A stretch of 64,000 nt of DNA, taken from assembly GCF_048569485.1 (NCBI RefSeq), contig NC_134356.1, positions 467,127,820 through 467,191,819 on the forward strand, given 5' to 3'. The position numbers were made by a program, and so were the translations under genes. This DNA is from Anomaloglossus baeobatrachus. Lineage: Eukaryota > Chordata > Amphibia > Anura > Aromobatidae. The notes beneath the pieces are model-generated. The model did not search any database. It saw nothing but the letters and a program-made list of their open reading frames with translations, and was not told the origin of the DNA. Within the stretch, counting starts at the first letter, position 1; each line of letters starts with the position of its first letter. Shown here piece by piece: positions 33,861 to 44,420 of the stretch.

Positions 33861-35010
33861 GTTGCATTTAACCTACATCATTGCCGTGCCGTTGACTGTC
33901 GTCATCACGGGCGGGCTAGCCCAACTCCATTGCCCCGAGGCGTACAGAATATGGCGAGGGAAGGATGAAGGGGGTAGTAGTGAGGTGTTTGTCATGACGC
34001 CACCTGTGGTACGCAGCCAGGGAGGAATGGGCCGCCGCTGCTGTTGCTGTTCTCTGGGGCTGATGGTAGTAGCAGCTCTGGATGGCATCGCTCCACACAG
34101 GTGGAGCGGGTCCTGGGGAGGATGATGAGGGGAGTAGTAATGGCAGATTGGAGCGACAGTACCGGTAATAAAGAGTCAGAGTCTAGGGCTGCGGTTCCAG
34201 GTTTTTTACTCCCTTTTGTGCGGTGGTGCTCACCCAGGTAATACCGGTCACTTGCTATGATGGGCTCTGTCGAAAACCGAATCCCTTTAGAGATCAGTCC
34301 GGTTTGGTGTTTGGTGAGTTCCCTCCTTGTAACAGCTGTCTGTGGGTCCCCTGGCTTGAGGCTACATGTGGACCCGGGTTTTCACAAGTAGTACTCTTGT
34401 CCCTATATGCAGGTGCCGCAGTTTCGATATGGGGTCCGGCTTAAGTCGAGACTCCGGATCCTCTCTGGCACTGTGCTGTCGAGCGCTGTGTGGTCAGGGA
34501 AGCTTGAAACGTTCCCCTTCCAGGCAGATTCTGGAAAACGAACGTGAAGTATGATCTTTCCTAGGGTCCTGACGCCCTGCATTGCATCGATTCCGTGGGC
34601 AGCGGATTCACTTTCCCCGCGGCAATCGTGTGAACTTTCTCCTCCTTCCCACCAGAGCACCCGAGGATACAACTGCTCCCTTCTTCTCCTGCTGGAGAAC
34701 CCGTCTAGACTGTCGTGTTGGCTCCTGACTCCGCCTGCTGGCTGCACCTCCCCCCTCCCAGGTGCTGAGCTAGTGGGACTGGGGCCCCTATTGACGGCAT
34801 CCTTTAAATGCCACTCTGTCGGCGACCCCTTTATTACCCGACTCTAGGCCAGTCCCCAGTGGGAACAGGGCTACCTGGTGTGTATTTGAATGTGTAATGT
34901 ATTGGAACTGGGACTGACATCCTCAGAAACCGGGATTAGCATTACACTCAAACCTCGGTGCAATATACTCTGTGGCAACTGAAGCCTCATACTGACCTGG
35001 GGAATCTTAA
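33861..35010. other. Unclassified, likely repeat-derived; no gene
   Basis: No coding domain recognised. The stretch ending CTGTGGCAACTGAAGCCTCA near 34,990 resembles GTGGTGACTGAAGCCTCAGG near 45,775, so an unclassified interspersed repeat family is likely. CATGACGCCACCTGTGGTAC near 33,995 has the feel of LTR-derived sequence, but no paired ends were found. Confidence 0.35.
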
Positions 35011-35019
35011 TAACAGGTC

Positions 35020-35300
35020 AGTTGTACCATATAGTAAACATAGTAAATAAAAAAGAAATCCAAACAATAGTGGAATTGGACAGTTTTGAAATTTCACGGC
35101 ACAATTTTTTTCCCGTTTTCCAGTACAACATGGGGCAGAATTAATTGTGACATTTAAACAGTACAACTTGTCCTGCAAAAATAAGCCCTCATATGGCTAG
35201 ATTAATGGAAAATATAAAAGTTATGGCTCTTGGAAAAAGGGGAGATAAAAACAAAAAATAAAAATCGCCCGAGGGTGAAGGGGTTAAAGCGATACTCCAG
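35020..35300. repeat. Amphibian-type interspersed repeat fragment
   Basis: Contains AATAAGCCCTCATATGGCTA, AAGTTATGGCTCTTGGAAA and GAAGGGGTTAAAGCGATACT, a combination I recognise as a very common non-autonomous DNA repeat in frogs. Ends not defined. Confidence 0.45.
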
Positions 35301-35663
35301 CAGTAAAATTAAAAAGAAACAATGCTGGAGTGGTGCTTTAAGTTGACTATTCAGAGTCCTTACTTCTGCATGGCTTTTACATTAAAGAATAAGACAATCA
35401 GTCTTGCACTTATAAATCACGCGGAAGGGAGCATATTTGCATACAGTGTGAAATTTGATTTCACATCAGTGACACACTCAGTATTGGACATCTGGGAATA
35501 TAAAGACTTCCAACGTGTTACTTATTTCACCAGAGGCATAGAGAATCAGTAATCTGATGTTACAAGCATCTGGATACTGCAGGTTAAATATTACTTGCAC
35601 ACCAGGAATACTTTTTAAGCTTGCACAACCAGTTTTACAAAGCTTGTCTTAAGAATATTTGAA

Positions 35664-36995
35664 ATGTTCTTCTGTTACTGCAAACGAAACAGATCTCTTT
35701 ACTTCTTCAGGCTTCTGATTTTGGGACTTTTGGTATTGTCTGGCACTATTTTGATCATCTATAAGCCTAATCCATGCACACTGGAAGACCTTGAAGATAA
35801 AGTGGGCATTGCCAGGAAACAGCACTGCAGACATGGACTTTATGATGTGCTGAGCCTAAGACCACAAGATCAAGGTGAGCTTAATTGTTCAAAGATTATT
35901 AAAGGGGATTCTGATGCTGTACAACAGGGGCTACAATTGAATGCAGCCTTAAAAGGAAAATACAAGTATTTAAAGGAGGAGGATTTTATCAATATAACTC
36001 ATAACTGCCAGCACTTTAAACATTTAAGAAAATATATTACTATTCCTATGAGTGAAGAAGAAGAAGACTTTCCTATTGCATATTCCATGGTAGTTCATGA
36101 GAAAATTGATATGTTTGAACGACTTTTAAGAGCCATTTATGCCCCTCAAAATATTTATTGCGTCCATGTGGATGAAAAGACAACGGAACAGTTCAAGGTT
36201 GCCGTGCAAGCCATCATCTCTTGCTTTGATAATGTGTTCATGGCCTCGAAACGAGTAAGAGTGGTATATGCATCATGGTCAAGAGTACAGGCTGATATTA
36301 ACTGTATGGAGGATCTTCTGAAAAGCAATGTTCCTTGGAAGTACTTGCTGAATACTTGTGGGGCAGACTTCCCATTGAAGACAAATGCTGAGATTGTGAG
36401 AGCTCTCAAAACTTTAAATGGCAAAAATAGCATGGAATCGGAGGAGCCATCACAAACCAAACAGGGACGCTGGAGATATCATCATGAGGTTCACGATGAT
36501 CACATTTCAGGGACCAAATCTGAAAAACTTCCCCCACCAATTAAGACTCCCATGTTTACGGGAAATGCCTACATTGTGGTAAGTAGGGACTTTGTAAAGC
36601 ACATATTTGAAGACTCAGAGGCACAACAACTTATCGAATGGGTCAAAGATACTTATAGTCCAGATGAACATCTCTGGGCTACACTAAACCGAATGCCCGG
36701 GGTTCCCGGCTCATTTCCTCCCAATAACAAATATCAACTTTCAGACATGAATGCAATGGCTAGAATGGTGAAATGGTCATACAATGATGGGGAAATACAT
36801 AAAGGAGCTGCCTATCCTCCTTGTACGGGAACTTATAGAAGGTCTGTATGTGTATATGGCGCAGGAGATCTGAGCTGGATACTTAAGCAACATCATTTTC
36901 TGGCCAACAAATTTGATCCAGAGGTAGATAACATTGCTATATATTGTATGGAGGAATATTTGAGACATAAAACAATATTTAAAATAACTTTATAG
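35664..36995 (+). CDS. gcnt3: Core-2/mucin-type beta-1,6-N-acetylglucosaminyltransferase (GCNT3-like)
   Basis: Encodes 443 residues, close to GCNT3's 438. It is a Golgi type II membrane enzyme that transfers GlcNAc in beta-1,6 linkage onto mucin O-glycans (core 2, and for GCNT3 also core 4). A short Arg/Lys-rich cytosolic tail ([10 protein letters not shown]) precedes one membrane segment (about residues 13-32), then a stem and the GT14 catalytic domain. Conserved motifs: [84 protein letters not shown], and [13 protein letters not shown], which contains the acidic residue known to be catalytic in the family. [10 protein letters not shown] and [13 protein letters not shown] follow. The family's Cys residues are kept, and [11 protein letters not shown] in the stem matches GCNT3 rather than GCNT1. 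A single uninterrupted exon, as usual for this family. No clear promoter was seen; upstream exons could lie outside what I can recognise. Exact orthology is uncertain. Confidence 0.93.
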   Translation: MFFCYCKRNRSLYFFRLLILGLLVLSGTILIIYKPNPCTLEDLEDKVGIARKQHCRHGLYDVLSLRPQDQGELNCSKIIKGDSDAVQQGLQLNAALKGKYKYLKEEDFINITHNCQHFKHLRKYITIPMSEEEEDFPIAYSMVVHEKIDMFERLLRAIYAPQNIYCVHVDEKTTEQFKVAVQAIISCFDNVFMASKRVRVVYASWSRVQADINCMEDLLKSNVPWKYLLNTCGADFPLKTNAEIVRALKTLNGKNSMESEEPSQTKQGRWRYHHEVHDDHISGTKSEKLPPPIKTPMFTGNAYIVVSRDFVKHIFEDSEAQQLIEWVKDTYSPDEHLWATLNRMPGVPGSFPPNNKYQLSDMNAMARMVKWSYNDGEIHKGAAYPPCTGTYRRSVCVYGAGDLSWILKQHHFLANKFDPEVDNIAIYCMEEYLRHKTIFKITL

Positions 36996-37138
36996 TGTTC
37001 ATGCAAGTCTAAAGATAAATTATTTCATAGCAGACATTACATTCTGTAATCGAATGCATTTGTGTGCACATTGTTCACCTGTTTTATGTTGGACATTTTA
37101 ATTATCTACCAAATCCACTTGTTTGTCTTGTTTTCTGT

Positions 37139-37172
37139 AATAAAAGAAATACTATGTTTCATATAAAATAAA
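37139..37172 (+). terminator. Polyadenylation signals downstream of gcnt3
   Basis: AATAAA at 37,139-37,144 and again at 37,167-37,172, about 145-175 bp after the stop codon at 36,993-36,995. They fit a short 3' UTR. Position and motif only. Confidence 0.6.
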
Positions 37173-38464
37173 TATTTTTACAGAGTAAAATTGTTTAATG
37201 TACTAGAGACACAAGTATTGGATAATATGTATATTTATAACTATGGAAAACCATATCTATCTTTTTCTGACTCCAGTAATGAAGTGTCCCATATACTACA
37301 TATTCCCAGAAATATTACACCACGGAGTTACCGCATATGTCTAAGGAGACATTTATACATACAGTATATGTTCATTTTGATGGAAGATTCTTGGGTTTGT
37401 TTTGGATTGTGTTTAATAAACAATATACCACAAACAAAAATCTTTATTAGGAAAATAGGTGAAAAGGAAGTAAACACAGAAATTACATCACTGCAGACAC
37501 ATAAAAGGTACAATTGATTAATATACAATAAATTAAGTAGTCATGTTATAAAAAGGGGGACAGATGTTGAGGACAAGGAAATATATTGATATATTATTGA
37601 TATAAATCAAATATGACTCAGAAGCCAGTTCTATATATTAAACCAGTCACCAATAGGTAACTGATAGATACTGTATACTCATAGATATGAAAATGGCCAT
37701 AAATGTAGAGTGAAAAATGCAGCTTACCAAAGGTTCATAGTCCCATCATAAAGAAGACATATAAGAGAGGATTACCTTAAGGATCTGTGACTGTAGTGGA
37801 AATGCGCCCGATGCACATTTTGGCATGTAGCCTTCATCAGGGGTCGTGACCGGAAGTGGAGGAAGTGAGGTATTTAAAGGCCTACTCTAGCAGCTGGATT
37901 GGATCAGTAGGTGACGCATGCGCGTCTAATCAATGGTAAATTCCGCCCATCCGCCACGTCTTAGCCACAGAGGCACCAGGTAAACAAACCCAGCATCTCT
38001 GTCGCCATAGAGACACAGCAGAGGGGAAGAAAAGCCCAGACAAGACAGCGCATGCGTACATGACCAATGCACAGATAAGAAAGAAGGACACAACATAACG
38101 CACTTAATAGTATATGGGCAAGGGCTTAGTGGAAAAGCAGCATGTTTTATTTAAAGGGACACATACTTAATAAATAGAGCGATATAATGTGCACAATAAA
38201 ATTAGATATATGCGTATGGCAAATGGATACAATATACGTCCCTAAGCATGAAGATAATGATGTAGATAAGTGGATAGATAAATCCCATTATGAAACACAC
38301 ATATATAAAAAATTATTATCCTTTTCATCATTAATAAAGAACTTACAATTCACACACACAATAAATATATGTGTATGTCACAAGGATGGAATAATGTCAC
38401 TTAATATACAGATAATGACGTAAATATACAATAAACTAGCTATAGTACCCGGGCGTTGACCGGA

Positions 38465-38923
38465 ATAGTAACTGTCTCTGTCTCTCTCTCAGTCTCTGTC
38501 TGTATGTCACTGTCTGTCTGTCTCTTTCCTTGTCTGTCTGTGTCTATGTCTCTGTCTGTCTGTTTCTATCTCTCTGTCTGTCTTTATATCAGTCTATCTG
38601 TCTCTATTTCTGTGTCTCTGTGTCTGTCTGTCTCTATCTCTGTGTCTGTCTCTATGTCTGTGTCTGTCTATCTCTCTTTTTCCCATCTGTCTCTTTCCCC
38701 GTCTGTCTCTTGCCCCATCTGTCTCTTGCCCCGTCTGTCTCTTTCCAGGTTTGTCTCTTTCCCCATCTGTCTCTTTCTCAGGGAGTCTCTTTTCCCTTCT
38801 GTCTCTTTCACCGTCTGTCTCTTTCTCGGTATGTTTCTTTCCCGGTCTGTCTTTTTCAAGGTCTGTCTCTTTCAAGGTCTGTCTTTTTCCAAGTCTGTCT
38901 CTTTCCAAGTCTGTCTCTTTCAA
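38465..38923. repeat. TGTCTCTG-type minisatellite, left block
   Basis: Short units mixing GTCTGTCTCTTTCC and GTCTCTGTCTGTC. Open frames on both strands are repeat artefacts. Confidence 0.9.
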
Positions 38924-39180
38924 GACTATGTGAGCAAGGATGGTTGACCTTAGGGAGATCAACATCCACCACTGCGGAGACACCATCACGTGTTTCTCAA
39001 CGCAGTGATTCTAGAGCAATGCCCCCTGGGAAATATTCAAAGCAAGAAGGCCTGCGGAGACACCATCACATGTTTCTCAACGCTGGCAGGAAACTAGCCA
39101 GGTCTTTCACCGGGAAGGAACAACCACGGGAAGGGCAGTCTCTAGTCAAGGAGACCACCTATGCCAAACATGGTATCCAT

Positions 39181-39223
39181 CCACAGACAGCCGTTTCAGG
39201 GTATTTGCCCCTCATCAGTGTGG
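39181..39223 (-). ncRNA. Hammerhead ribozyme motif, dimer copy 1
   Basis: On minus: stem I CCACA with TGTGG, CTGATGA (complement of 39,212-39,218), stem II GGGG with CCCT (one G-U), GAAA, stem III ACGG with CTGT, then cleavage-site C. All catalytic boxes are present; stem II is slightly weaker than in copy 2. Confidence 0.65.
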
Positions 39224-39517
39224 AGTAGGAATCTGGCTAGTGGGACATTGCCTAGTAAAAGACTATGTGAGCAAGGATGGTTGACCTTAGGGAGATCAAC
39301 ATCCACCACTGCGGAGACACCATCACGTGTTTCTCAACGCAGTGATTCTAGAGCAATGCCCCCTGGGAAATATTCAAAGCAAGAAGGCCTGCGGAGACAC
39401 CATCACATGTTTCTCAACGCTGGCAGGAAACTAGCCAGGTCTTTCACTGGGAAGGAACAACCACGGGAAGGGCAGTCTCCAGTCAAGGAGACCACCTATG
39501 CCAAACATGGTATCCAT

Positions 39518-39560
39518 CCACAGACAGCCGTTTCGGGGTATTTGCCCCTCATCAGTGTGG
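39518..39560 (-). ncRNA. Hammerhead ribozyme motif, dimer copy 2
   Basis: Same as copy 1, exactly 337 bp on, but stem II is a full GGGG/CCCC pair around loop CAAATA. Every conserved core nucleotide is present (CTGATGA, GAAA, GTC at the cut site). Two ribozymes 337 nt apart in one transcript would release a 337-nt monomer. Confidence 0.7.
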
Positions 39561-39874
39561 AGTAGGAATCTGGCTAGTGGGACATTGCCTAGTAAAATGA
39601 TGTTGATCTCCCTAAGGTCAACCATCCTTGCTCACATAGTCTTTTACTAGGCAATGTCCCACTAGCCTATCAAAAATTTAATAATTATTTAATTAAAATT
39701 ATAATGAATCAATTAACGGTTTTGGAGTAGGTATATTGATTTTGTTGGTATTGTAATCTTTTGGGTCATCTAACTCCCTTTATGGTGGGTTGAATTGAAT
39801 AATGTTATGTATGGGGAGTGGCCTAATGATTTAAAATGAATGTCCATCATTACCTTGCTTTTGTTTTCATTAAT

Positions 39875-40245
39875 TTTGTCTGTCTCTTTGTCTGTCTCTG
39901 TCCCTGTCTGCCTGTCTCTGTCCCTGTCTCTGTCTGTCTCTTCCACGTCTGTCTCTTTTCCTGTATGTCTCTTTCCCGATCTGTCTCTTTCCACGTCTCT
40001 CTGTCTGTCTCTTTCACATCTGTCTCTGTCTGTCTCTCTGTCTGTCTCTATCTCTCTGTCTCTTTCCCTGTCCATCTCTGTCTGTCTCTTCACCATCTAT
40101 CTCTGTCTCTGTCTGTCTGTCTCTTTCACCGTCTGTCTCTGTCTGTCTCTTTCACCATCTGTCTCTGTCTGTCTCTATCTCTGTCTCTTTCCCTGTCTGT
40201 CTCTCTCTGTCTCTTTCTCTATCCATCTCCTCACCGACATCATAT
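39875..40245. repeat. TGTCTCTG-type minisatellite, right block
   Basis: Same unit type as 38,465-38,923, on the other side of the hammerhead dimer and about 210 bp of AT-rich sequence. The two blocks were probably one array before insertion. Confidence 0.88.
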
Positions 40246-40496
40246 TACCTCACACATAAGCTTCTTATGCTAACAATGTCCTTTGTTCCTATAGCAACCA
40301 ATCACAGTTGCTATTAATAACCTGTAGTTCCAGGCTCCATTCACTTTAAGGGAGGCAGGTTTTTTGGAGAGTAACTGTAAAGTACGGGATTACATTTTCC
40401 TGTCAAAACATAGTCTACGATGTTCCCTGGGTCACTTGAGGCGTCTGTGCAAAATTTCATGATTGTAAATGCGACGGTGCGGATTCCTTTAGCGGA

Positions 40497-40545
40497 CATA
40501 CATACATACACACATACATACATACACACATACATAGACTTAGCT
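40497..40545. repeat. (ACAT)n microsatellite
   Basis: CATACATACATACACACATA-type run in the tail of the nested repeat. Confidence 0.9.
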
Positions 40546-40949
40546 TCATATATTAGATAGTTCCTGCTATAGAACACACATATATGAAAATTTATCCCAC
40601 ACATTAATTAAACAAAAACAATATAGTCAAATATTATAATAATACGGTAAAACCATGTGATAAGGATAAATATTATAGCCCAAAAAAAAATATAATAAGG
40701 ATACAAGTATACAGTAGCATACTAATCAATATAGATCAAAACACAGAAGAAACCAATTATTATTCAAATATTGCATATAATTTATTATACAATCCAATAA
40801 TTGATGGATGTCGATAATTTCAGAGCATTTCACTCCAGATGGAATTCCTCATAGATCGATCATCCAAATACACAATGCGCGCCATGCTATAGGAAAAAAA
40901 GGCCTAACCACAAAAGAGAAAATAAAAGTTAAAAATTAAAAACATGTAA

Positions 40950-43130
40950 CAGTAACAAAAATTAAAAACAAAAACAGGGAATATACCCAAGCAAAATTCA
41001 TGTTCTCATTCAAGCCATGTGGATATACAGTATGTAAACGCCATATCCACTTTGTTTCTAGTTGTGCCAGTCGTTGGCTGACATTGCCCCCCCGGATGTT
41101 AATATTAAGCATATCTATTCCCCAAATCATAAATTCCTTCGCATTTTAATCATGGTAAAGCTTAAAATGTTTTGGAATTGTTTAAAGAGTTGATATATCA
41201 CTGTGGTCACGTGCAGCTTCAATACCCAAAATGTGCTCTCGTACCCAAACTTTGAGTTGTAGTGGTAGTGAGCCCAACATATATTTTTGAACAGAGAAAA
41301 GTCCTGTTGTATATCATCGCTTTTGACTCACAACTTGATTATTTTCTTAATCTTATAGTTCTTCTTATCATTAGAATCAACAAATGAGTCACATCTTAAT
41401 ATATTTGGGCAGGCCACACATCTCCCACATGGAAAACATCCACACTTAGGAGCCGGGGCTTTCAAAAAGGTGTTGCCCTCATAGAAACTATGGACCAAAT
41501 GGTCCCTTAAATTCATGGCTCTCCGTACTGTTATTTGAGGCGTCCCTGGCCAAATCTTAAACAACACAGGATCCGCCTGTAGAATTGGCCAAGATTTTTG
41601 TAAGACTCTCCGAATGGCATCATATTCGGAACAATAGTCTGTAATAAATCGGACATGTTTGTCTACTTTATTTTTCTTCTGGAAATATAGCAATTCATTT
41701 CTAGATGAATATTTAGCACGGTGATAAGCATGTTTTACCATGCGGTTACTGTAACCCCTATCAATAAATCGTGTAGTCAGTTCAGACGCCTGCTTCTCAA
41801 ACTCATAATTGGTGGAACACACTCTGCGAAGACGCATAAATTGTCCAACTGGAACAGATCGTGCCATATGTCTCGGATGGAAAGAGGATGAATATAAAAA
41901 GGTATTTGTAGCTGTGGGTTTTCAATATAAATCAGTTTGTAAACAGAATTCATGATCTTTCTTAACAGTAACATCTAAGAAGCTAACAAAATCAGCAGAA
42001 CACTGGTATGTATGACGAATGCTGCGCCTTTTGGAATTCAGTTAATCTATAAATAATTTAAGAGACTCAGGAGTCCCCTGCCAGATTAGGAAAATGTCAT
42101 CGATATACCGCATCCAAAGAAGGACGCGGCCCATTGACAACTCCTGATCTAACAGGGGGAGGACCCTTTCTCACAGCCCCAGGAACAAATTTGCATATTT
42201 GTACGCGAAGGATGTGCCCATCGCTGTACCATGGAGCTGCAGGTAGAAGGATCCCTTTAATATGAAGAAATTGTGTGTTAATGAGTATTCCAATAGGTGC
42301 AACACCAAACCCACCATCTCTGAAGGCATATTGGTTGTATTTAAATAAAATTCTGCTGCCTTGATCCCGTCTGAATGTCTGATGCTAGTGTATAAAGATT
42401 CTACATAAAAGCATACAAGTAATGAATCCTCACCGACATACAGGCCATTGATTCAATTGAGAAAATCACTCATATCTTGTATATAAGATGGAAGATTATT
42501 TACAAGTGGCTGAAGCTGGCTATCCAACCCTCTATTGACATTTTCCAAAAATTTGCCATTACCGGAGATGATCGGACGACCAGGAGGTGTAGAGGCATCT
42601 TTATGTAATTCAGGTAAGAGATACATTGCTGGAATCATTGGTTCATGTATGGATAAAGCTGAAGTTAAGTCAGGGGTAATAAATACAGTCATCTTTGGCC
42701 CATTGTAATATCTGCTTCAGTTGATCCATGATTTTTTTTCAAAGGATTGAACGTTACTTTTGATAACAGATTTTATTACATAATTGACAGAAAGCTTCTA
42801 TCTCATATGCAGATATGGGCCAGATGACTATATTACCCCTTTTATCAGCCAGCTTCATCACCACTCCTGGTAATCTCTGCAATTCTTTTAAACGGTCACG
42901 TTCCAATTTAGTAAGATTGTCCTTTTTAATGTATATAGATAATTTCTCTAGATCTTTTAAGAGTACTTGGACAAAAAGGTATATATTTGAACAAGAAAAA
43001 AGTGGTGGGAATTTTTTGGAGCGAGGCCTAATGCAGGGTGGTATCTTACCTCCCTCAATGGTATTATGCTCCAACTCCAATTCAGAAAGAATAGTCAAGG
43101 CTGTTTGTTCTTTTCTGTAGGAAACAAGGA
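40950..43130 (-). pseudogene. Penelope RT and GIY-YIG endonuclease, decayed
   Basis: On minus, in order: an N-terminal region (DNLTKLERDRLKELQRLP, LADKRGNIVIWP); RT (MYLLPELHKDASTPPGRPI, then the fingers/palm region); VPVGQFMRLRRVCS of the thumb; a Cys-rich linker (CGCFPCGRCVACPNI); and a GIY-YIG-like domain (KYMLGS, VREHILGIEAARDH) with the family's usual C-terminal tail IRGGNVSQRLAQLETKWIWR. This layout is more complete than the copy at 17,667. The frame is broken repeatedly, so it is a fossil. Confidence 0.85.
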
Positions 43131-43135
43131 TTGAG

Positions 43136-43205
43136 AGATAAACTACAACTGGACTTGTCCCTGTTCAAAAATATATGTTGGGCTCAATATCCGAAAACTC
43201 AAAGT
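43136..43205 (+). mobile_element. Small Penelope coding fragment in opposite orientation
   Basis: Contains TGTTCAAAAATATATGTTGG and CTCAAAGT, matching the GIY-YIG start of the minus-strand element (complement of about 41,240-41,316). It lies head to head against that element's 5' side and runs straight into the hammerhead array. Confidence 0.7.
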
Positions 43206-44420
43206 ATAACTCAACTCATCAGTGTGGAGTAGGATTCTAGCTACTTTTCTGTGTCGAGACTCCTAACAGAGGCCCCACGGACCTTTTTGATTTGCATACT
43301 TCCCAGGGGGCAATGCAACTAGGATTTCACTGTGTTGAGCGCCTTTGCTGGCTGCCGGCAGTGTTTCCTCTGGCTGATCTCCCCGAGATCGGTGACTGTT
43401 TTGTCTTGATGGTCTACTAGGCATTGCTCCCACCTAGCCATAATCCTACTCCACACTGATAAGGAGCAATACCCCAAAACAGAAGTCTGTAGATGTATAC
43501 CTGGCCTTGGTATTTCCCTTGTCGTATCCTTAAACTTGTCAAGAGTTGGATATTGACTAAAAGGGTCACTTAATATGGTGGTTATCGTGGTATAATAAAA
43601 AGAGCCACTCCTTGGCTAGGTCCTTCCCGGAGGGATATCTGGCTATTTTCCGTGTCGAGACTCCTAACAGAGTCTCCACAGACTTTTTTGATTTGCATAC
43701 TTCCCAGAAGGCAATACACCTAGGATTTGACTGAGTACCCTCGCTGGCTGCCGGCAGTGTTTTCTCTGGCTGGTTTCCCGAGATCAGTGATTGTTTTGTC
43801 TTGCTGGTCTACTAGGCATTGCTCCCACCTAGCCATAATCCTACTCCACACTGATAAGGAGCAATACCCCAAAACAGAAGTCTGTAGATGTATACCTGGC
43901 CTTGGTATTTCCCTTGTCGTATCCTTAAACTTGTCAAGAGTTAGATATTGACTAAAAGGGCCACTTAATATGGTGGTTATCGTGGTATAATAAAAAGAGC
44001 CACTCCTTGGCTAGGTCCTTCCCGGAGGGATATCTGGCTATTTTCCGTGTCGAGACTCCTAACAGAGTCTCCACAGACTTTTTTGATTTGCATACTTCCC
44101 AGAAGGCAATACACCTAGGATTTGACTGAGTACCCTCGCTGGCTGCCGGCAGTGTTTTCTCTGGCTGGTTTCCCGAGATCAGTGATTGTTTTGTCTTGCT
44201 GGTCTACTAAGCATTGCTCCCACCTAGCCAGAATCCTACTCCACACTGATGAGGGGCAATACCCCGAAACAGCTGTCTGTGGATGGATACCTGGCCTTGG
44301 TATTTCCCTCGTCATATCCTTAAACTCGTCAAGAGTTGGATATTGATTAAAAGGGCCACTTAATATGGTAGTTATTGTGGTCTCCTAAAAAGAGCCACTC
44401 CTTGGCTAGGTATAATACAA
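43206..44420 (+). repeat. Three-unit hammerhead-bearing array, about 395-bp unit
   Basis: Three tandem units: GTGTCGAGACTCCTAACAGA at about 43,251, 43,652 and 44,047; hammerhead positions 43,451, 43,846 and 44,241. Units share CTACTCCACACTGAT and TGGATACCTGGCCTTGG-type text with the 337-bp dimer at 38,924 (opposite strand), so they are one family. In units 1 and 2 the ribozyme core is mutated (CTGATAA, CAAAAC); unit 3 keeps it. Preceded by a Penelope GIY-YIG fragment, so the array may be that element's terminal repeat. Confidence 0.8.
44241..44282 (+). ncRNA. Hammerhead ribozyme, best-preserved copy
   Basis: Stem I CCACA (44,241-44,245) with TGTGG (44,278-44,282); CTGATGA (44,246-44,252); stem II GGGG/CCCC around CAATA; GAAA (44,266-44,269); stem III ACAG/CTGT with no loop; cleavage after C at 44,277, preceded by the canonical GT. 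Every known core nucleotide is present. The loopless, self-complementary stem III implies a dimeric active form, as in Penelope and retrozyme hammerheads. Activity is inferred from sequence, not shown. Confidence 0.75.

Larger units (their letters stand above)
38924..39660 (-). repeat. Retrozyme-like dimer, 337-bp unit with hammerhead motif
   Basis: Two head-to-tail copies (unit landmark GACTATGTGAGCAAGGATGG at 38,924 and 39,261; period 337 bp), followed by an inverted partial copy at about 39,600-39,660 (CCATCCTTGCTCACATAGTC). Each unit carries one hammerhead motif on minus. Size, tandem dimer state and type of ribozyme match metazoan retrozymes or Penelope terminal repeats. The same unit family, diverged, forms the array at 43,206-44,420. 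Short open frames here have no domain. Confidence 0.75.
38438..40556 (+). mobile_element. Interspersed repeat with microsatellite tails, nested in Penelope
   Basis: The head at 38,438 reads ACTAGCTATAGTACCCGGGC. The tail near 40,440-40,556 contains GTGCAAAATTTCATGATTGT, then CATA repeats and TTCATATATTAGATAG. The same tail occurs on minus at the window's right edge (63,745-64,000), so this is a dispersed family. Its middle is filled by TGTCTCTG-type minisatellite and by the hammerhead-bearing dimer at 38,924. I cannot assign a class from sequence alone. Confidence 0.6.
37500..43135 (-). mobile_element. Penelope-like retroelement on minus, with nested repeat
   Basis: Coding remains run on minus from about 43,130 to 40,950. 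A roughly 1.3-kb 3' region (40,935-40,557 and 38,437-37,500) is split by a later repeat at 38,438-40,556. A decayed hammerhead-like terminus (CTGATGA as complement at 37,834-37,840) lies near its end, in the place where the Penelope element at 17,667 has its ribozyme. Both RT and GIY-YIG parts are recognisable. It is old and broken in several places. Confidence 0.75.

Noticed and set aside
38456-40273. Ser/Leu/Val/Cys-rich open frames and Lys/Arg/Glu-rich antisense frames
   Set aside because: Products of TGTCTCTG-type simple sequence; no unique protein segment.
43451-43887. Hammerhead motifs in units 1 and 2 of the 395-bp array
   Set aside because: Core positions are changed (CTGATAA, and CAAAAC in place of CGAAAC), so I do not call them ribozymes, only relatives of the intact third copy.
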